From assembly GCF_006175945.1 (NCBI RefSeq), contig NZ_VAJL01000001.1, forward strand, positions 806,001 through 870,000: DNA of 64,000 bases. The letters are read 5' to 3'. The stretch comes from Chryseobacterium mulctrae (GTDB taxonomy: Bacteria; Bacteroidota; Bacteroidia; Flavobacteriales; Weeksellaceae). Positions 1-8,850 of the stretch are shown here, in pieces (positions within the stretch are counted from its first letter, which is position 1; each line of letters starts with the position of its first letter). The notes beneath the pieces are model-generated. The model saw only the letters and a list, made by a program, of their open reading frames with translations. It was not told the origin of the DNA and searched no databases. The position numbers and the translations under genes were made by a program.

Positions 1-1
1 T

Positions 2-1342
2 AATGATTATAATTATGATAATATAGTTTATAACAATCCTTCTTACATTATTGTTAAATCTGCAGGAAACTATTTTGGTATGGGACCTAATGCAACATCT
101 GGTACCGCTCCAAAATATTACAAAAGTGGAAATAACTATGTTACATTTGCAGCCAATGCAACCTTACCTGCCGATAACTGTGCTTTAGGTCATGACTGTA
201 TTGGTCCTGGTTCTTTAGCGAAAAATATCATTGTAGTAGGAGCAACTGATATTATTACAAGTAATAATTTTAAATATACTCAGGCTAGCGATGTAATTAG
301 GTCGAGTTATAGTAGTGCTGGGCCTAGAGATGATGGAGGAATTAAGCCAGACATATCTACTACCGGAACTAATGTATATTATCCATCGACTGATACTAAT
401 GGTGCTACTCTATATGCAGGCGGAAGTGGAACATCTTTTTCAGCTCCTGTAGTTACTGGAATTATTGGTCTTTGGACACAAATCAATAAACAATTATTCA
501 ATAATATTGAACTTAATGCTGCTTCCGCTAAAACCCTAATGATTCATTCTGCTTTGGAAGCTGGAAACGTAGGTCCAGATCCATGGTTTGGATGGGGTTT
601 CATCGATGCAAAGAGAGGAGCTGAATTACTAGTTGGAAAATCAAATAATTCTATCATATTTACTGATGAAACGCTTACTAGCGGAGTAATGAACTCCAAA
701 ACAATAAAAGCTTCTGGTTCTGAACCTTTAAAGGTTACTATAACTTGGATTGATCCTCAATTTGATTATCCTGATGAATTTATTAGCGACATTTATAATA
801 ATAGATCCTCAAGATTAGTAAATGACCTCGATCTAAGAATCATTGACACTACGACAAATACTATATACCAACCTTGGAAATTGGATGCGAATAACCCAAT
901 GGCTCCAGCTACAAAAGGCGACAATACAGTAGACAATGTAGAGCAAGTAGTTATAGATAATCCAGTGGCTGGTAGAACTTATAAAATAGAAATTACCAAT
1001 AAAGGGACACTTGTAAATAATGCTACAACTCCTATATTAACGCCTCAAAACTATTCTATAATTGTTACAGGGTTCAATGAAGTTTTAGGAACAAAAGATG
1101 CTACAAATCCAACAAATGGAATTGTTATCGCACCAACTCTTACAAAAGATGTTGTAAACATCTTAAAAGCACCTAAAAAATCTAGCTACACAGTATATGA
1201 TTTATCTGGTAAGAAATTACAAAATGGAGTAATCAATAGCGCTCAAGAAACAATTAGTTTATCTTCTTACACCAATGGTATCTATATCATTGAAGTAAAA
1301 ACTGATAAAGACGTTATTTCTAAGAAAGTTATCAAAGAATAA
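2..1342 (+). CDS. S8 subtilisin-like serine protease with T9SS sorting domain (5' partial)
   Basis: The frame is open from the first bases of the window, so the N-terminus, signal peptide and probably the catalytic Asp and His lie to the left. Visible are a KSAGN segment and the nucleophile motif GTSFSAP (around residue 145 of the visible part), which are typical of subtilases. A beta-sandwich-like region follows. The last 70 residues (VYDLSGKKL, then YTNGIYIIEVKTD and a basic end) match a Type A C-terminal domain of the Type IX secretion system. The protein is therefore probably exported across the outer membrane and anchored or released there. The substrate is unknown. The family call is firm; the full length is not known. 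Confidence 0.92.
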   Translation, partial: NDYNYDNIVYNNPSYIIVKSAGNYFGMGPNATSGTAPKYYKSGNNYVTFAANATLPADNCALGHDCIGPGSLAKNIIVVGATDIITSNNFKYTQASDVIRSSYSSAGPRDDGGIKPDISTTGTNVYYPSTDTNGATLYAGGSGTSFSAPVVTGIIGLWTQINKQLFNNIELNAASAKTLMIHSALEAGNVGPDPWFGWGFIDAKRGAELLVGKSNNSIIFTDETLTSGVMNSKTIKASGSEPLKVTITWIDPQFDYPDEFISDIYNNRSSRLVNDLDLRIIDTTTNTIYQPWKLDANNPMAPATKGDNTVDNVEQVVIDNPVAGRTYKIEITNKGTLVNNATTPILTPQNYSIIVTGFNEVLGTKDATNPTNGIVIAPTLTKDVVNILKAPKKSSYTVYDLSGKKLQNGVINSAQETISLSSYTNGIYIIEVKTDKDVISKKVIKE

Positions 1343-1404
1343 TTATAACTCAGATATAATTTTACGCAAAACACTAACACTTGTTAGTGTTTTGTTTTTT
1401 TATG

Positions 1405-1412
1405 TATATTTG
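1405..1412 (+). promoter_or_regulatory. Bacteroidota -7 element (TATATTTG)
   Basis: TATATTTG fits the TAnnTTTG consensus and ends six bases before the ATG at 1419. A TTG at 1381 is a possible -33 element with 21 bases between. The mRNA would be leaderless or nearly so, and this argues for the ATG at 1419 over the TTG at 1392. Confidence 0.6.
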
Positions 1413-1418
1413 CTTCCT

Positions 1419-3491
1419 ATGGAAAATACACTTCACGAGAAAGTTTCAAAAGATATTTTGCTTAAAGCGTACAATCACATGATGCTTGCAAAAGCAATGG
1501 CAGATATTTATGAAGAGAACAGAAATGTTACTAAATATGTTCATAGCACATCAAGAGGTCATGAGGCTATTCAGTTGGCAACGGCTTACCAATTAAAAAA
1601 AGAAGACTGGGTTTCTCCTTATTATAGAGACGAAAGCATTCTTTTGGGAATAGGTTTTCAGCCTTACCAATTAATGTTACAATTATTAGCTAAAGCAGAT
1701 GATCCTTTTTCTGGGGGGAGATCTTATTATTCTCACCCTTCTAGCAGAGATGAAGACAAACCAAAAATTATTCACCAAAGTTCAGCAACCGGAATGCAGA
1801 CAATTCCGACTGCGGGTGTTGCACAGGGAATAAAATATATTCAGGATTTTAATTTACAGCAATTTGAAAACAATCCTGTGGTTGTTTGTAGTCTTGGAGA
1901 CAATTCTGTGACTGAAGGTGAAGTAAGTGAAGCGTTGCAATTTGCAGCTTTACACCAGCTTCCTATTATTTTCTTGGTTCAGGATAATGAATGGGGAATT
2001 TCGGTTACCAAAGAAGAAGCAAGAACTTGTGATGCCTATGATTTCGTAGCCGGATTTGAAGGTTTGGGAAGAATGCGTGTTGACGGAACAAATTTCGTTG
2101 AAAGCTTCGAAGTGATGAAAAAAGCTGTCGATTTTGTAAGAGCAGAAAGAAAACCTTTGGTTGTTTGTGCAAAAACAGTTTTAATTGGTCACCATACTTC
2201 CGGAGTGAGAAGAGAATTCTATAGAGATGAAGAAGATTTAACGAAGCACAGAGCAAAAGATCCGGGAGAAATTCTGAGAAATCAATTGCTGGAATCTGGT
2301 GTTGATGAAGAATTATTAAAACAAATCACTAAAAAAGCTCGTCTTGAAGCTGAAGAAGCATTCGAAAAAGCTCAAAAAGCTGAAGACCCGAAGCCTGAAA
2401 CAGTGATGCAACATATCTTTGCACCAACTCCTATCACAGAAGAAGTAGGAACTCGTGAACCGGAAGGTGGAGAAAAAATCGTGATGGTAGATGCAGCTAT
2501 TCACGCTATTCAAGAAATCATGTGGAAACATCCTGAAGCATTGTTGTACGGACAGGATGTTGGTGAAAGAATTGGTGGAGTTTTCCGTGAGACAGTAACT
2601 TTAGGGAAGAAATTCGGAAGCAAAAGAGTTTTCAATACAGCAATTCAGGAAGCTTACATCATTGGCTCTACAACCGGAATGAGCGCAGTTGGTTTGAAAC
2701 CGATTGTTGAAGTACAGTTTGCAGATTATATTTATCCGGGAATCAATCAGTTGATCACGGAAATTTCAAAATCTAGTTATTTAAGTCAGGGTAAATTCCC
2801 TATAAGCAATATCATCCGTGTTCCGATCGGAGCTTACGGCGGTGGTGGACCTTACCATAGTGGAAGTGTTGAAAGTATTTTAGCGAATATTAAGGGTATT
2901 AAAATCGCTTATCCAAGCAACGCAGCTGATTTCAAAGGTTTATTAAAAGCAGCTTATTACGACCCGAATCCTGTTGTTATGTTAGAGCATAAAGGTTTAT
3001 ACTGGAGCAAAGTTCCCGGAACTGAAGATGCTAAAACGATTGAGCCTGCTGAAGACTATATTTTACCTTTTGGAAAAGGAAAAATAGTAATTGAAGCAGA
3101 TGATAAAGAAATTAAAAAGGGAAATACTGTAGTGGTAATAACTTACGGAATGGGAGTTTATTGGGCAAAAGAAGCCGTAAAGAACTTCGGTGGAAAAGTG
3201 GAAGTAATTGACTTAAGAACTCTTATTCCATTGGATGAAGAATTAGTTTTTGAAAGAGTAAAAGCACACGGAAAATGTATCGTTTTAACGGAAGAACAAC
3301 TTAATAATTCTTTCGCTGAAGCCTTTGCACACCGTATTTCTAAAAACTGCTTCAAATATCTTGATGCGCCTGTAGAAACGATAGGATCGCTTGATACTCC
3401 TGCAGTTCCAATCAATTTAATTCTGGAAAAAGAAATGCTTCCAAATGCCGAAAAGCTTACGAAGAAAATTGATGAAATGCTGAAATATTAA
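1419..3491 (+). CDS. 2-oxoacid dehydrogenase E1, fused alpha and beta subunits
   Basis: This 690-residue protein fuses the two halves of a thiamine-diphosphate-dependent E1 enzyme of the pyruvate/branched-chain 2-oxoacid dehydrogenase type. The first 330 residues are E1-alpha: GDNSVTEGE followed by QDNEWGIS forms the TPP/Mg binding motif. A linker near residue 345 leads into E1-beta, with YGQDVGERIGGVFR, VEVQFADYIYPGINQL and a C-terminal transketolase domain (TYGMGVYWAKEA). It decarboxylates a 2-oxoacid and passes the acyl group to a lipoyl E2; no E2 or E3 gene is nearby. Such fusions are common in Bacteroidota. The TTG at 1392 lies upstream of the -7 element, so the start at 1419 was chosen. 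Pyruvate and branched-chain substrates cannot be separated from sequence alone. Confidence 0.93.
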   Translation: MENTLHEKVSKDILLKAYNHMMLAKAMADIYEENRNVTKYVHSTSRGHEAIQLATAYQLKKEDWVSPYYRDESILLGIGFQPYQLMLQLLAKADDPFSGGRSYYSHPSSRDEDKPKIIHQSSATGMQTIPTAGVAQGIKYIQDFNLQQFENNPVVVCSLGDNSVTEGEVSEALQFAALHQLPIIFLVQDNEWGISVTKEEARTCDAYDFVAGFEGLGRMRVDGTNFVESFEVMKKAVDFVRAERKPLVVCAKTVLIGHHTSGVRREFYRDEEDLTKHRAKDPGEILRNQLLESGVDEELLKQITKKARLEAEEAFEKAQKAEDPKPETVMQHIFAPTPITEEVGTREPEGGEKIVMVDAAIHAIQEIMWKHPEALLYGQDVGERIGGVFRETVTLGKKFGSKRVFNTAIQEAYIIGSTTGMSAVGLKPIVEVQFADYIYPGINQLITEISKSSYLSQGKFPISNIIRVPIGAYGGGGPYHSGSVESILANIKGIKIAYPSNAADFKGLLKAAYYDPNPVVMLEHKGLYWSKVPGTEDAKTIEPAEDYILPFGKGKIVIEADDKEIKKGNTVVVITYGMGVYWAKEAVKNFGGKVEVIDLRTLIPLDEELVFERVKAHGKCIVLTEEQLNNSFAEAFAHRISKNCFKYLDAPVETIGSLDTPAVPINLILEKEMLPNAEKLTKKIDEMLKY

Positions 3492-3515
3492 TTCAGACAA
3501 AAAATAAATAATAAG

Positions 3516-3542
3516 ACCTCTAAAATTTTTAGAGGTTTTTTT
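3516..3542 (+). terminator. Rho-independent terminator after E1
   Basis: A ten-base stem ACCTCTAAAA pairs with TTTTAGAGGT and runs into a T-tract. It lies 25 bases after the dehydrogenase stop. Confidence 0.85.
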
Positions 3543-3586
3543 GTACGGTTTTTGCTAACTTGGTTATACAAAAATTTTACAATTAA

Positions 3587-4618
3587 ATGATCACTACAAA
3601 ATACGTCAATTACAGGCAGGTTCTTAACTTATCAGGATTCCACTTAATTTTAATTGCTGTTTGGTGTACTTTGATTGCAGTACTTTTTCACGTTTTTCAT
3701 TGGGATTGGATGATTATTCCCTGGGTTCCGGTCGCTTTGATTGGTACAGCAGAAGCATTTTTGGTCGGTTTTAAAAATAATCAGGCATACGACAGGTTGT
3801 GGGAAGCCAGAAAAATTTGGGGCGGAATTGTCAATTCAAGCCGTTCGTTTGCGACTATGGTTTATGCTTTTGATACCAACAATGAAAATTTAGGAAAGTT
3901 TGATATTGAAGACCGCAAGAAAAAAATTGTTCACCGTCATATTGCATGGCTGTATGCTTTTCGTGAGCAGCTTTTGGTTCCAGCTGAATGGGAGCATATT
4001 AAAGTAGAGGAAGAGCATTTCAAAAACATCGATCACAAACGAAATCGTTTGATAAAGGCAGGTTTTCCGGATTACGGAAGAACTCCTATTTTCCTCAATA
4101 AATATTTATCTGAAGAAGAAGCTGAGCTACAAAATCATTATAAAAACTTTGCAACTTACCTTATTGCTCAGCAATCGAAAGATGTGAATGAGCTGAAAAA
4201 TATGGAAGCCATTTCAGAATTCAACCAAATACAGTTACAAGATTGCCTTAATGAATTTTATACTTTGCAGGGACAAGCCGAGAGAATTAAAAAATTCCCT
4301 TTACCAAGGCAGTTTGCGAGTACCGCTTTTGTTTTTAACGTTATCTTTATTATGCTGCTTCCTTTAGGTTTGGTGAGCGAATTTGCCAAGCTAGGAGATT
4401 GGGGGATTTGGGCTTCTATTCCTTTCTGTATTACGATTGGCTGGATCTATATTATTATGGAATTGGTGGGTGATTATTCTGAAAATCCTTTCGAAGGATT
4501 GATGTTTGACATTCCGATGCTTGCAATTTGCCGAAGTATAGAAGTTGATCTTTTACAAATGGGAGGTGACAAAGATTTACCAGATGCAATCACTTCTAAA
4601 AACGGAGTTTTAGTTTAA
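3587..4618 (+). CDS. Bestrophin-family anion channel
   Basis: The 343-residue protein begins with hydrophobic helices (FHLILIAVWCTLIAVLFHVF) followed by GFKNNQAYDRLWEARKIWG, the signature of bacterial bestrophin homologues. A second pair of membrane segments is near residues 245-290 (FNVIFIMLLPLGLVSEF and WASIPFCITIGWIYIIMEL), followed by ENPFEG, which is conserved in the family. Bacterial members form pentameric channels in the inner membrane. It stands alone between the E1 terminator and a hairpin repeat shared with the convergent lrp gene. Confidence 0.9.
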   Translation: MITTKYVNYRQVLNLSGFHLILIAVWCTLIAVLFHVFHWDWMIIPWVPVALIGTAEAFLVGFKNNQAYDRLWEARKIWGGIVNSSRSFATMVYAFDTNNENLGKFDIEDRKKKIVHRHIAWLYAFREQLLVPAEWEHIKVEEEHFKNIDHKRNRLIKAGFPDYGRTPIFLNKYLSEEEAELQNHYKNFATYLIAQQSKDVNELKNMEAISEFNQIQLQDCLNEFYTLQGQAERIKKFPLPRQFASTAFVFNVIFIMLLPLGLVSEFAKLGDWGIWASIPFCITIGWIYIIMELVGDYSENPFEGLMFDIPMLAICRSIEVDLLQMGGDKDLPDAITSKNGVLV

Positions 4619-4654
4619 TTTTAAAGCTAAATTCTAAAATACGAACCACTTTAC

Positions 4655-4750
4655 AGCCCGACTTGAGCGGAAATCCTTTTTTGTTGGTTGAGCTTGTCGA
4701 AACCAACAAAAAAGATTGGGAGCGGAAGGCGGAAAAAGCTGCCAAAAACA
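4655..4750. repeat. Palindromic intergenic repeat acting as bidirectional terminator
   Basis: The core is a perfect hairpin: TTTTTTGTTGGTT at 4677-4689 and its complement at 4701-4713, with an 11-base loop. Flanks read CAGCCCGACTTGAGCGGAAA on the left and GGAGCGGAAGGCGG on the right. It sits between the convergent bestrophin and lrp genes and can terminate both. The flanking words resemble those around the hairpin at 20936. Confidence 0.7.
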
Positions 4751-4773
4751 TAATAACCACGTTCGATGGTATA

Positions 4774-5232
4774 CTACAAAATAATTTTGGTTGTATTTTT
4801 CACTTCAGAGATCGTGAAAGAGCTGTGTGTACTTGCAATATGCTGCAAAGTCGTGAGTTTGGTCACCATAAAGTTCCTGTAATCATCCATATCTTTCAGG
4901 CAGATTTTCAAAATATAATCGTAATCGCCACTTACATGGAAGCATTCGGTGACTTCCTGTAGATTCATTACTTCTTTTTCAAACTGCATCACATATTCTT
5001 TTTTGTGCTGCGTTAATTTCACATGGCATAAAATCAAAAATTTTCTGTCAATTTTTGTCTTGTCAACCAAAGCTACATATTTGGAAATTACACCTGAATT
5101 TTCGAGCTTTCTGATGCGTTCATAGACCGCAGTAACCGAAAGACCAAGCTTGTAAGACAGTTCTTTGGTGGTTTGCTTACAGTCTTCCTGTAAATATTGC
5201 AATAGTTTTTTATCGGTTTCATCAAAAGTCAT
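4774..5232 (-). CDS. Lrp/AsnC-family transcriptional regulator
   Basis: The 152-residue protein has the two-part Lrp layout. An N-terminal winged helix (DKKLLQYLQEDCKQTTKELS then SVTAVYERIRKLENSGVI, residues 5-50) binds DNA. A RAM ligand-binding domain follows (residues 70-145, with VTECFHVSGDYDYILKI). It is divergent from the trans-sulfuration enzyme at 5378 with 145 bases between, a layout in which an Lrp-type protein often controls its neighbour in response to an amino acid. The ligand is not known. Confidence 0.93.
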   Translation of the reverse strand: MTFDETDKKLLQYLQEDCKQTTKELSYKLGLSVTAVYERIRKLENSGVISKYVALVDKTKIDRKFLILCHVKLTQHKKEYVMQFEKEVMNLQEVTECFHVSGDYDYILKICLKDMDDYRNFMVTKLTTLQHIASTHSSFTISEVKNTTKIIL

Positions 5233-5377
5233 AGATAATATTTTACTAAAATTTATAATAAAACAAATATAACCAACTTAAATTCTACAAAAATAATATT
5301 TAATAGTTTTATTTTCTAAATATTTAAATTTTAGTTGTTATATGCATTGGAAATATTCATTTTTAAAACAAAAAAAT

Positions 5378-6607
5378 ATGAACCATTTCAATGCGGCAAA
5401 TGAAATACAGGACCTTCAGTATTTCGGAGAATTCGGAGGCGTAAATCCTTCAATTTCTGACAGCTCAACGTATACTTTTCTTTCAGCGAAAACAATGTTT
5501 GATACCTTCGAAGGTAATGCAGAAGGTTGTTATCTATATTCAAGACATTCATCTCCGATGAACCTTTACCTTTCTGAGGCTTTAGCAAAAATGGAAAATA
5601 CTGAAGCTGCCAATGTTACCGCTTCAGGAATGGGTGCGATCACTTCTGTTTTGATGCAGGTTTGCAAATCGGGTGACCATATTATTTCAAGCAGAACAAT
5701 TTACGGCGGAACGTATGCTTTTATGAAAAATTTTCTGCCGCCTTTCCAGATCGAAACTTCATTTGTAGATATCAATAATTTTGAATCTATAGAAAATGCT
5801 ATTAACGAAAACACAAAGATTATATATTGCGAAAGTGTAAGCAACCCTCTTTTGGAAGTTGCCGACCTTAGAAAACTTTCAGAGATCTGCAAAAGACATA
5901 ACCTAAAACTTATTGTAGACAATACTTTTTCTCCACTTACCATCTCTCCTACTCTTTTGGGAGCAGATATTGTGATTCACAGTTTAACCAAATTCATCAA
6001 CGGAAGCAGTGATACTGTGGGTGGAGTTTATTGTGCAAGTCAGGAATTCATAAATGACACCAAAAATGTAAACAACGGAGCGTGTATGCTTTTGGGTCCT
6101 ACAATGGACAGTTTCCGCTCGGCAAGTATTCTTAAAAATTTAAGAACGCTTCATATCAGAATGAAACAGCACAGTCACAACGCTTTATTTTTAGCTGAAA
6201 GATTTGAGGAAGATGGTTTAAAAGTTTCATATCCGGGTTTAAAGTCTCATAAAAATCATGAATTAATGAAAAGCATGATGCATGAAGAATACGGATTTGG
6301 CGGATTACTGACTTTAGATGCAGGAACAACAGACAAAGCCAACGAATTGATGGAAATGATGCAGCAGGAAAACCTAGGTTATTTAGCGGTAAGTTTAGGC
6401 TTTTATAAAACATTATTCTCATGCTCCGGAAGCTCAACTTCATCAGAAATTCCTGAAGAGGAACGTGAAGCAATGGGAATTTCTGACGGATTAATAAGAT
6501 TCTCAATCGGTCTCGACCACGATATCGAACGTACCTACGAAAAGATGAAAGAATGCATGCTCAAAACAAGCGTTCTAAACCATGAAATCACTTCATCCAT
6601 ATTTTAA
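5378..6607 (+). CDS. PLP-dependent trans-sulfuration enzyme, methionine gamma-lyase type
   Basis: A 409-residue Cys/Met-metabolism PLP enzyme. SRHSSPMNLYLSEALAKME, ASGMGAITSVL, DNTFSPLTISP and SLTKFINGSSDTVGG are family motifs; the Lys in SLTKF forms the Schiff base with PLP. The likely reaction is gamma-elimination of methionine or related amino acids; a cystathionine gamma-synthase or lyase role is possible. The ATG at 5378 was chosen over 5342 because the family begins near this point and the upstream residues are Lys-rich and unconserved. The divergent Lrp regulator is a plausible controller. Confidence 0.88.
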   Translation: MNHFNAANEIQDLQYFGEFGGVNPSISDSSTYTFLSAKTMFDTFEGNAEGCYLYSRHSSPMNLYLSEALAKMENTEAANVTASGMGAITSVLMQVCKSGDHIISSRTIYGGTYAFMKNFLPPFQIETSFVDINNFESIENAINENTKIIYCESVSNPLLEVADLRKLSEICKRHNLKLIVDNTFSPLTISPTLLGADIVIHSLTKFINGSSDTVGGVYCASQEFINDTKNVNNGACMLLGPTMDSFRSASILKNLRTLHIRMKQHSHNALFLAERFEEDGLKVSYPGLKSHKNHELMKSMMHEEYGFGGLLTLDAGTTDKANELMEMMQQENLGYLAVSLGFYKTLFSCSGSSTSSEIPEEEREAMGISDGLIRFSIGLDHDIERTYEKMKECMLKTSVLNHEITSSIF

Positions 6608-6616
6608 TTATTGTAT

Positions 6617-6644
6617 AAAAGCTGTCAAAATTTTGACAGCTTTT
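6617..6644 (+). terminator. Perfect palindromic terminator
   Basis: Two 14-base arms, AAAAGCTGTCAAAA and its complement, form a perfect palindrome ending in a T-rich tract ten bases after the lyase stop. Confidence 0.85.
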
Positions 6645-6675
6645 ATTATTTTTCTTGAAAATTTCGGATTCTTAA

Positions 6676-6771
6676 TGTCATTCTGATCGTAACGAAGTGA
6701 AGTGAAGAATCTTTTTATACGCTGAGATTCTTCCTTCGTCAGAAATCAAAGATTCGGCGTAGCCAATGACA
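6676..6771. repeat. Small MITE-like repeat with terminal inverted repeats
   Basis: The 96-base segment begins TGTCATT and ends AATGACA. Inside, GAATCT and AGATTC form a hairpin, and GAAGTGAAGAATC and GATTCTTCCTTCG are near inverted copies. No coding capacity. It lies between the lyase terminator and the convergent glycosyltransferase. Elements with these words are scattered in Chryseobacterium-type genomes (recollection, not checked). Confidence 0.6.
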
Positions 6772-6780
6772 AACTATAGT

Positions 6781-7785
6781 TTAAACTTTATGAAAATGTT
6801 TCGGAAATGCATCTTCAGGTTTCATTTTTAAAACATTTAATAATGTCCACGATTTTAAAAAACCATATCCATAAGAAAACATTTGAATATACGTTGAAAT
6901 CACCGCCATTGCGCCAATTGCTATATTTTTAGTAACAATGGTAGCATGAATTAAAACCATGAAAGTGTACAACCCGAAAAGAGAAAGGATAAAACCTTTT
7001 CCTAACATAAAATATTCAATAAATCCTAAAACGTAACCTAACAAAAACAAAGTTGGAAATGCGAAAGAAATTTTCACGTAATCAGGATGTCTTTGATTAA
7101 GGATCGGTCTTGCACAACCAAACTGATAGACCTGTTTTGAAAACTTTCCAAAGTCTACTCTTCGTTTGTGATACACTGCAATAGTATCAAAAAAAGCAGT
7201 GGTAAAACCATTTTCCCAAAGCGTCATTGAAAGATCCGGATCTTCACCAATTCTCATCTCCGAAAAACCACCTACTTTTTCAAAAACCTCTTTTTTCACG
7301 CCCATATTGAAACTTCTCGGCTGAAATTTTGAAACCGCTTTTTTATTTCCTCTGATTCCGCCAGTTGTAAAAACAGAAGTCATAGAATAGGAAATCGCTT
7401 TCTGCATCAGATTAAAACCTTTATGCGCTTTATCGGCTCCACCAAAAGCATCGCAAGGAATTGTAAGAATATCTTTTTTAATATTTTCAATATAATCTTT
7501 CTCTACAATCACATCACTGTCTACAAAAACCAACCAATCATTTGAAGCTCTTTTTGCGCCGTAATTTCTCGATAAACCAGGTCCTGAATTGGTTTTTTTG
7601 AAATATTTTATATTTAAAATTTCTTCGAATTGATGGATTGTCAGTTGTAAATCAATCAAAGAACCATCATCAACGATAATCACCTCAAAGTCTTTATCAG
7701 TCTGAGAATTGAGTGAATTTAATAGCTCGAAAAGTTCATCTTTTCGGTTGAAAATAGCAACAACGATGGAAATAGTAGGTTTCAA
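6781..7785 (-). CDS. Family 2 glycosyltransferase with C-terminal membrane segments
   Basis: The 334-residue protein starts with a GT-A nucleotide-binding strand (TISIVVAIFNRKDEL), then VDDGS near residue 40, a DSD metal-binding motif in VFVDSDVIVEKD near residue 92, and GEDPDLSMTLWE near 178. Two or three hydrophobic segments at residues 245-310 should anchor it in the inner membrane. It probably transfers a sugar in surface glycan synthesis; donor and acceptor are unknown. The start is a TTG: there is no in-frame ATG before an upstream stop, and a later Met would delete the first strand of the fold. Divergent from the LysR gene. Confidence 0.88.
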   Translation of the reverse strand: MKPTISIVVAIFNRKDELFELLNSLNSQTDKDFEVIIVDDGSLIDLQLTIHQFEEILNIKYFKKTNSGPGLSRNYGAKRASNDWLVFVDSDVIVEKDYIENIKKDILTIPCDAFGGADKAHKGFNLMQKAISYSMTSVFTTGGIRGNKKAVSKFQPRSFNMGVKKEVFEKVGGFSEMRIGEDPDLSMTLWENGFTTAFFDTIAVYHKRRVDFGKFSKQVYQFGCARPILNQRHPDYVKISFAFPTLFLLGYVLGFIEYFMLGKGFILSLFGLYTFMVLIHATIVTKNIAIGAMAVISTYIQMFSYGYGFLKSWTLLNVLKMKPEDAFPKHFHKV

Positions 7786-7888
7786 ATTGAAAATTTTTCA
7801 AAATTAACCATTTTGCGAGACAGTTTGCAAATGTAGAATTGAATTGTTTGTTAAAAATAAAAAATAGTTACTTTTATAAAAAAATTTC

Positions 7889-8779
7889 ATGTCAGATTTC
7901 CGACTAAAAGTTTTTCTGGAAGTAAAAAAACATCTGAATTTCTCTAAAGCTTCTGAAGCTTTATTCATCACGCAACCTGCAGTGAGTAAACACATCAAAA
8001 CTTTGGAAGATGAGTTGGGAGTTCAGCTTTTTGAACGAACCAAACAAGGCGTGAAATTAACTTTGGAAGGCGAAAAATATTCGGCTTTTGCAGAAGAGAT
8101 TATGAATCTTTACGAAGAAGGAAAGTTCGTCATGAATCAGGTTAAAAACAAATATGACGGAACCCTTAAAATCGGAGCAAGTACAACCATTGCACAATAT
8201 ATTCTTCCAAAAATTCTTGCACAATTTGCTTCTCAACATCAAGGAATCGAGATTACTTTATTCAACAATAATACAGAAGAAATTGAGAATTTACTGATTC
8301 AGAAAAAAATTGATTTAGGATTTATTGAAGGAATTTCCGGAAAATCTCAGCTGAAATATGCCGAAATTGGAAAAGATGAATTGGTGTGTACCGTAAATGC
8401 AAATCATCCTTTAGCCAAAAGAAACAGTTGTTCTGTTCATGATATTTTGCAGTTTCCATGGGTGTTTCGGGAGCAAGGTTCCGGAAGTTTGGATGTTTTG
8501 AATGTTTATTTAAAACAAATTGGAATTCACAGAAAAGACATTCAAACAGAAGCCTATCTTGGAAGTACCGAAAGCATAAAATCGTATTTAAAAGTATCAG
8601 ATTGCATTGGTTTTGTTTCCGTTTATTCTATAACAGACGAAATTCTTGCCGGAAAACTAAAAATTTTAGATATCGACAACTTAGAAATGTTGCGTTCCTT
8701 CTATTCTGTAGAACTTCATGGTTCATTAAAAGATATTCCAAAACTGTTCTTAAACTTTTTAAACAATAACATAAAGTAA
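7889..8779 (+). CDS. LysR-family transcriptional regulator
   Basis: A 296-residue LysR protein. The N-terminal helix-turn-helix (LNFSKASEALFITQPAVSKHIKTLE, residues 15-40) is followed by a substrate-binding domain starting near residue 90 (LKIGASTTIAQYILP). It lies 71 bases before the YeiH transporter in the same direction. LysR-YeiH pairs are common, and the LysR member usually controls the transporter. In enterics the linked regulator is CysB/YeiE-like; the effector here is unknown. Confidence 0.92.
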   Translation: MSDFRLKVFLEVKKHLNFSKASEALFITQPAVSKHIKTLEDELGVQLFERTKQGVKLTLEGEKYSAFAEEIMNLYEEGKFVMNQVKNKYDGTLKIGASTTIAQYILPKILAQFASQHQGIEITLFNNNTEEIENLLIQKKIDLGFIEGISGKSQLKYAEIGKDELVCTVNANHPLAKRNSCSVHDILQFPWVFREQGSGSLDVLNVYLKQIGIHRKDIQTEAYLGSTESIKSYLKVSDCIGFVSVYSITDEILAGKLKILDIDNLEMLRSFYSVELHGSLKDIPKLFLNFLNNNIK

Positions 8780-8850
8780 TAATAGATAATATTTTATCAT
8801 AAATGAATGTGATTTAGTTTTCTGAATTTTGTATAAAGAAATTCATCGTT

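Noticed and set aside
4663..4962. 99-residue plus-strand frame
   Set aside because: It covers the hairpin repeat and the antisense of the Lrp gene.
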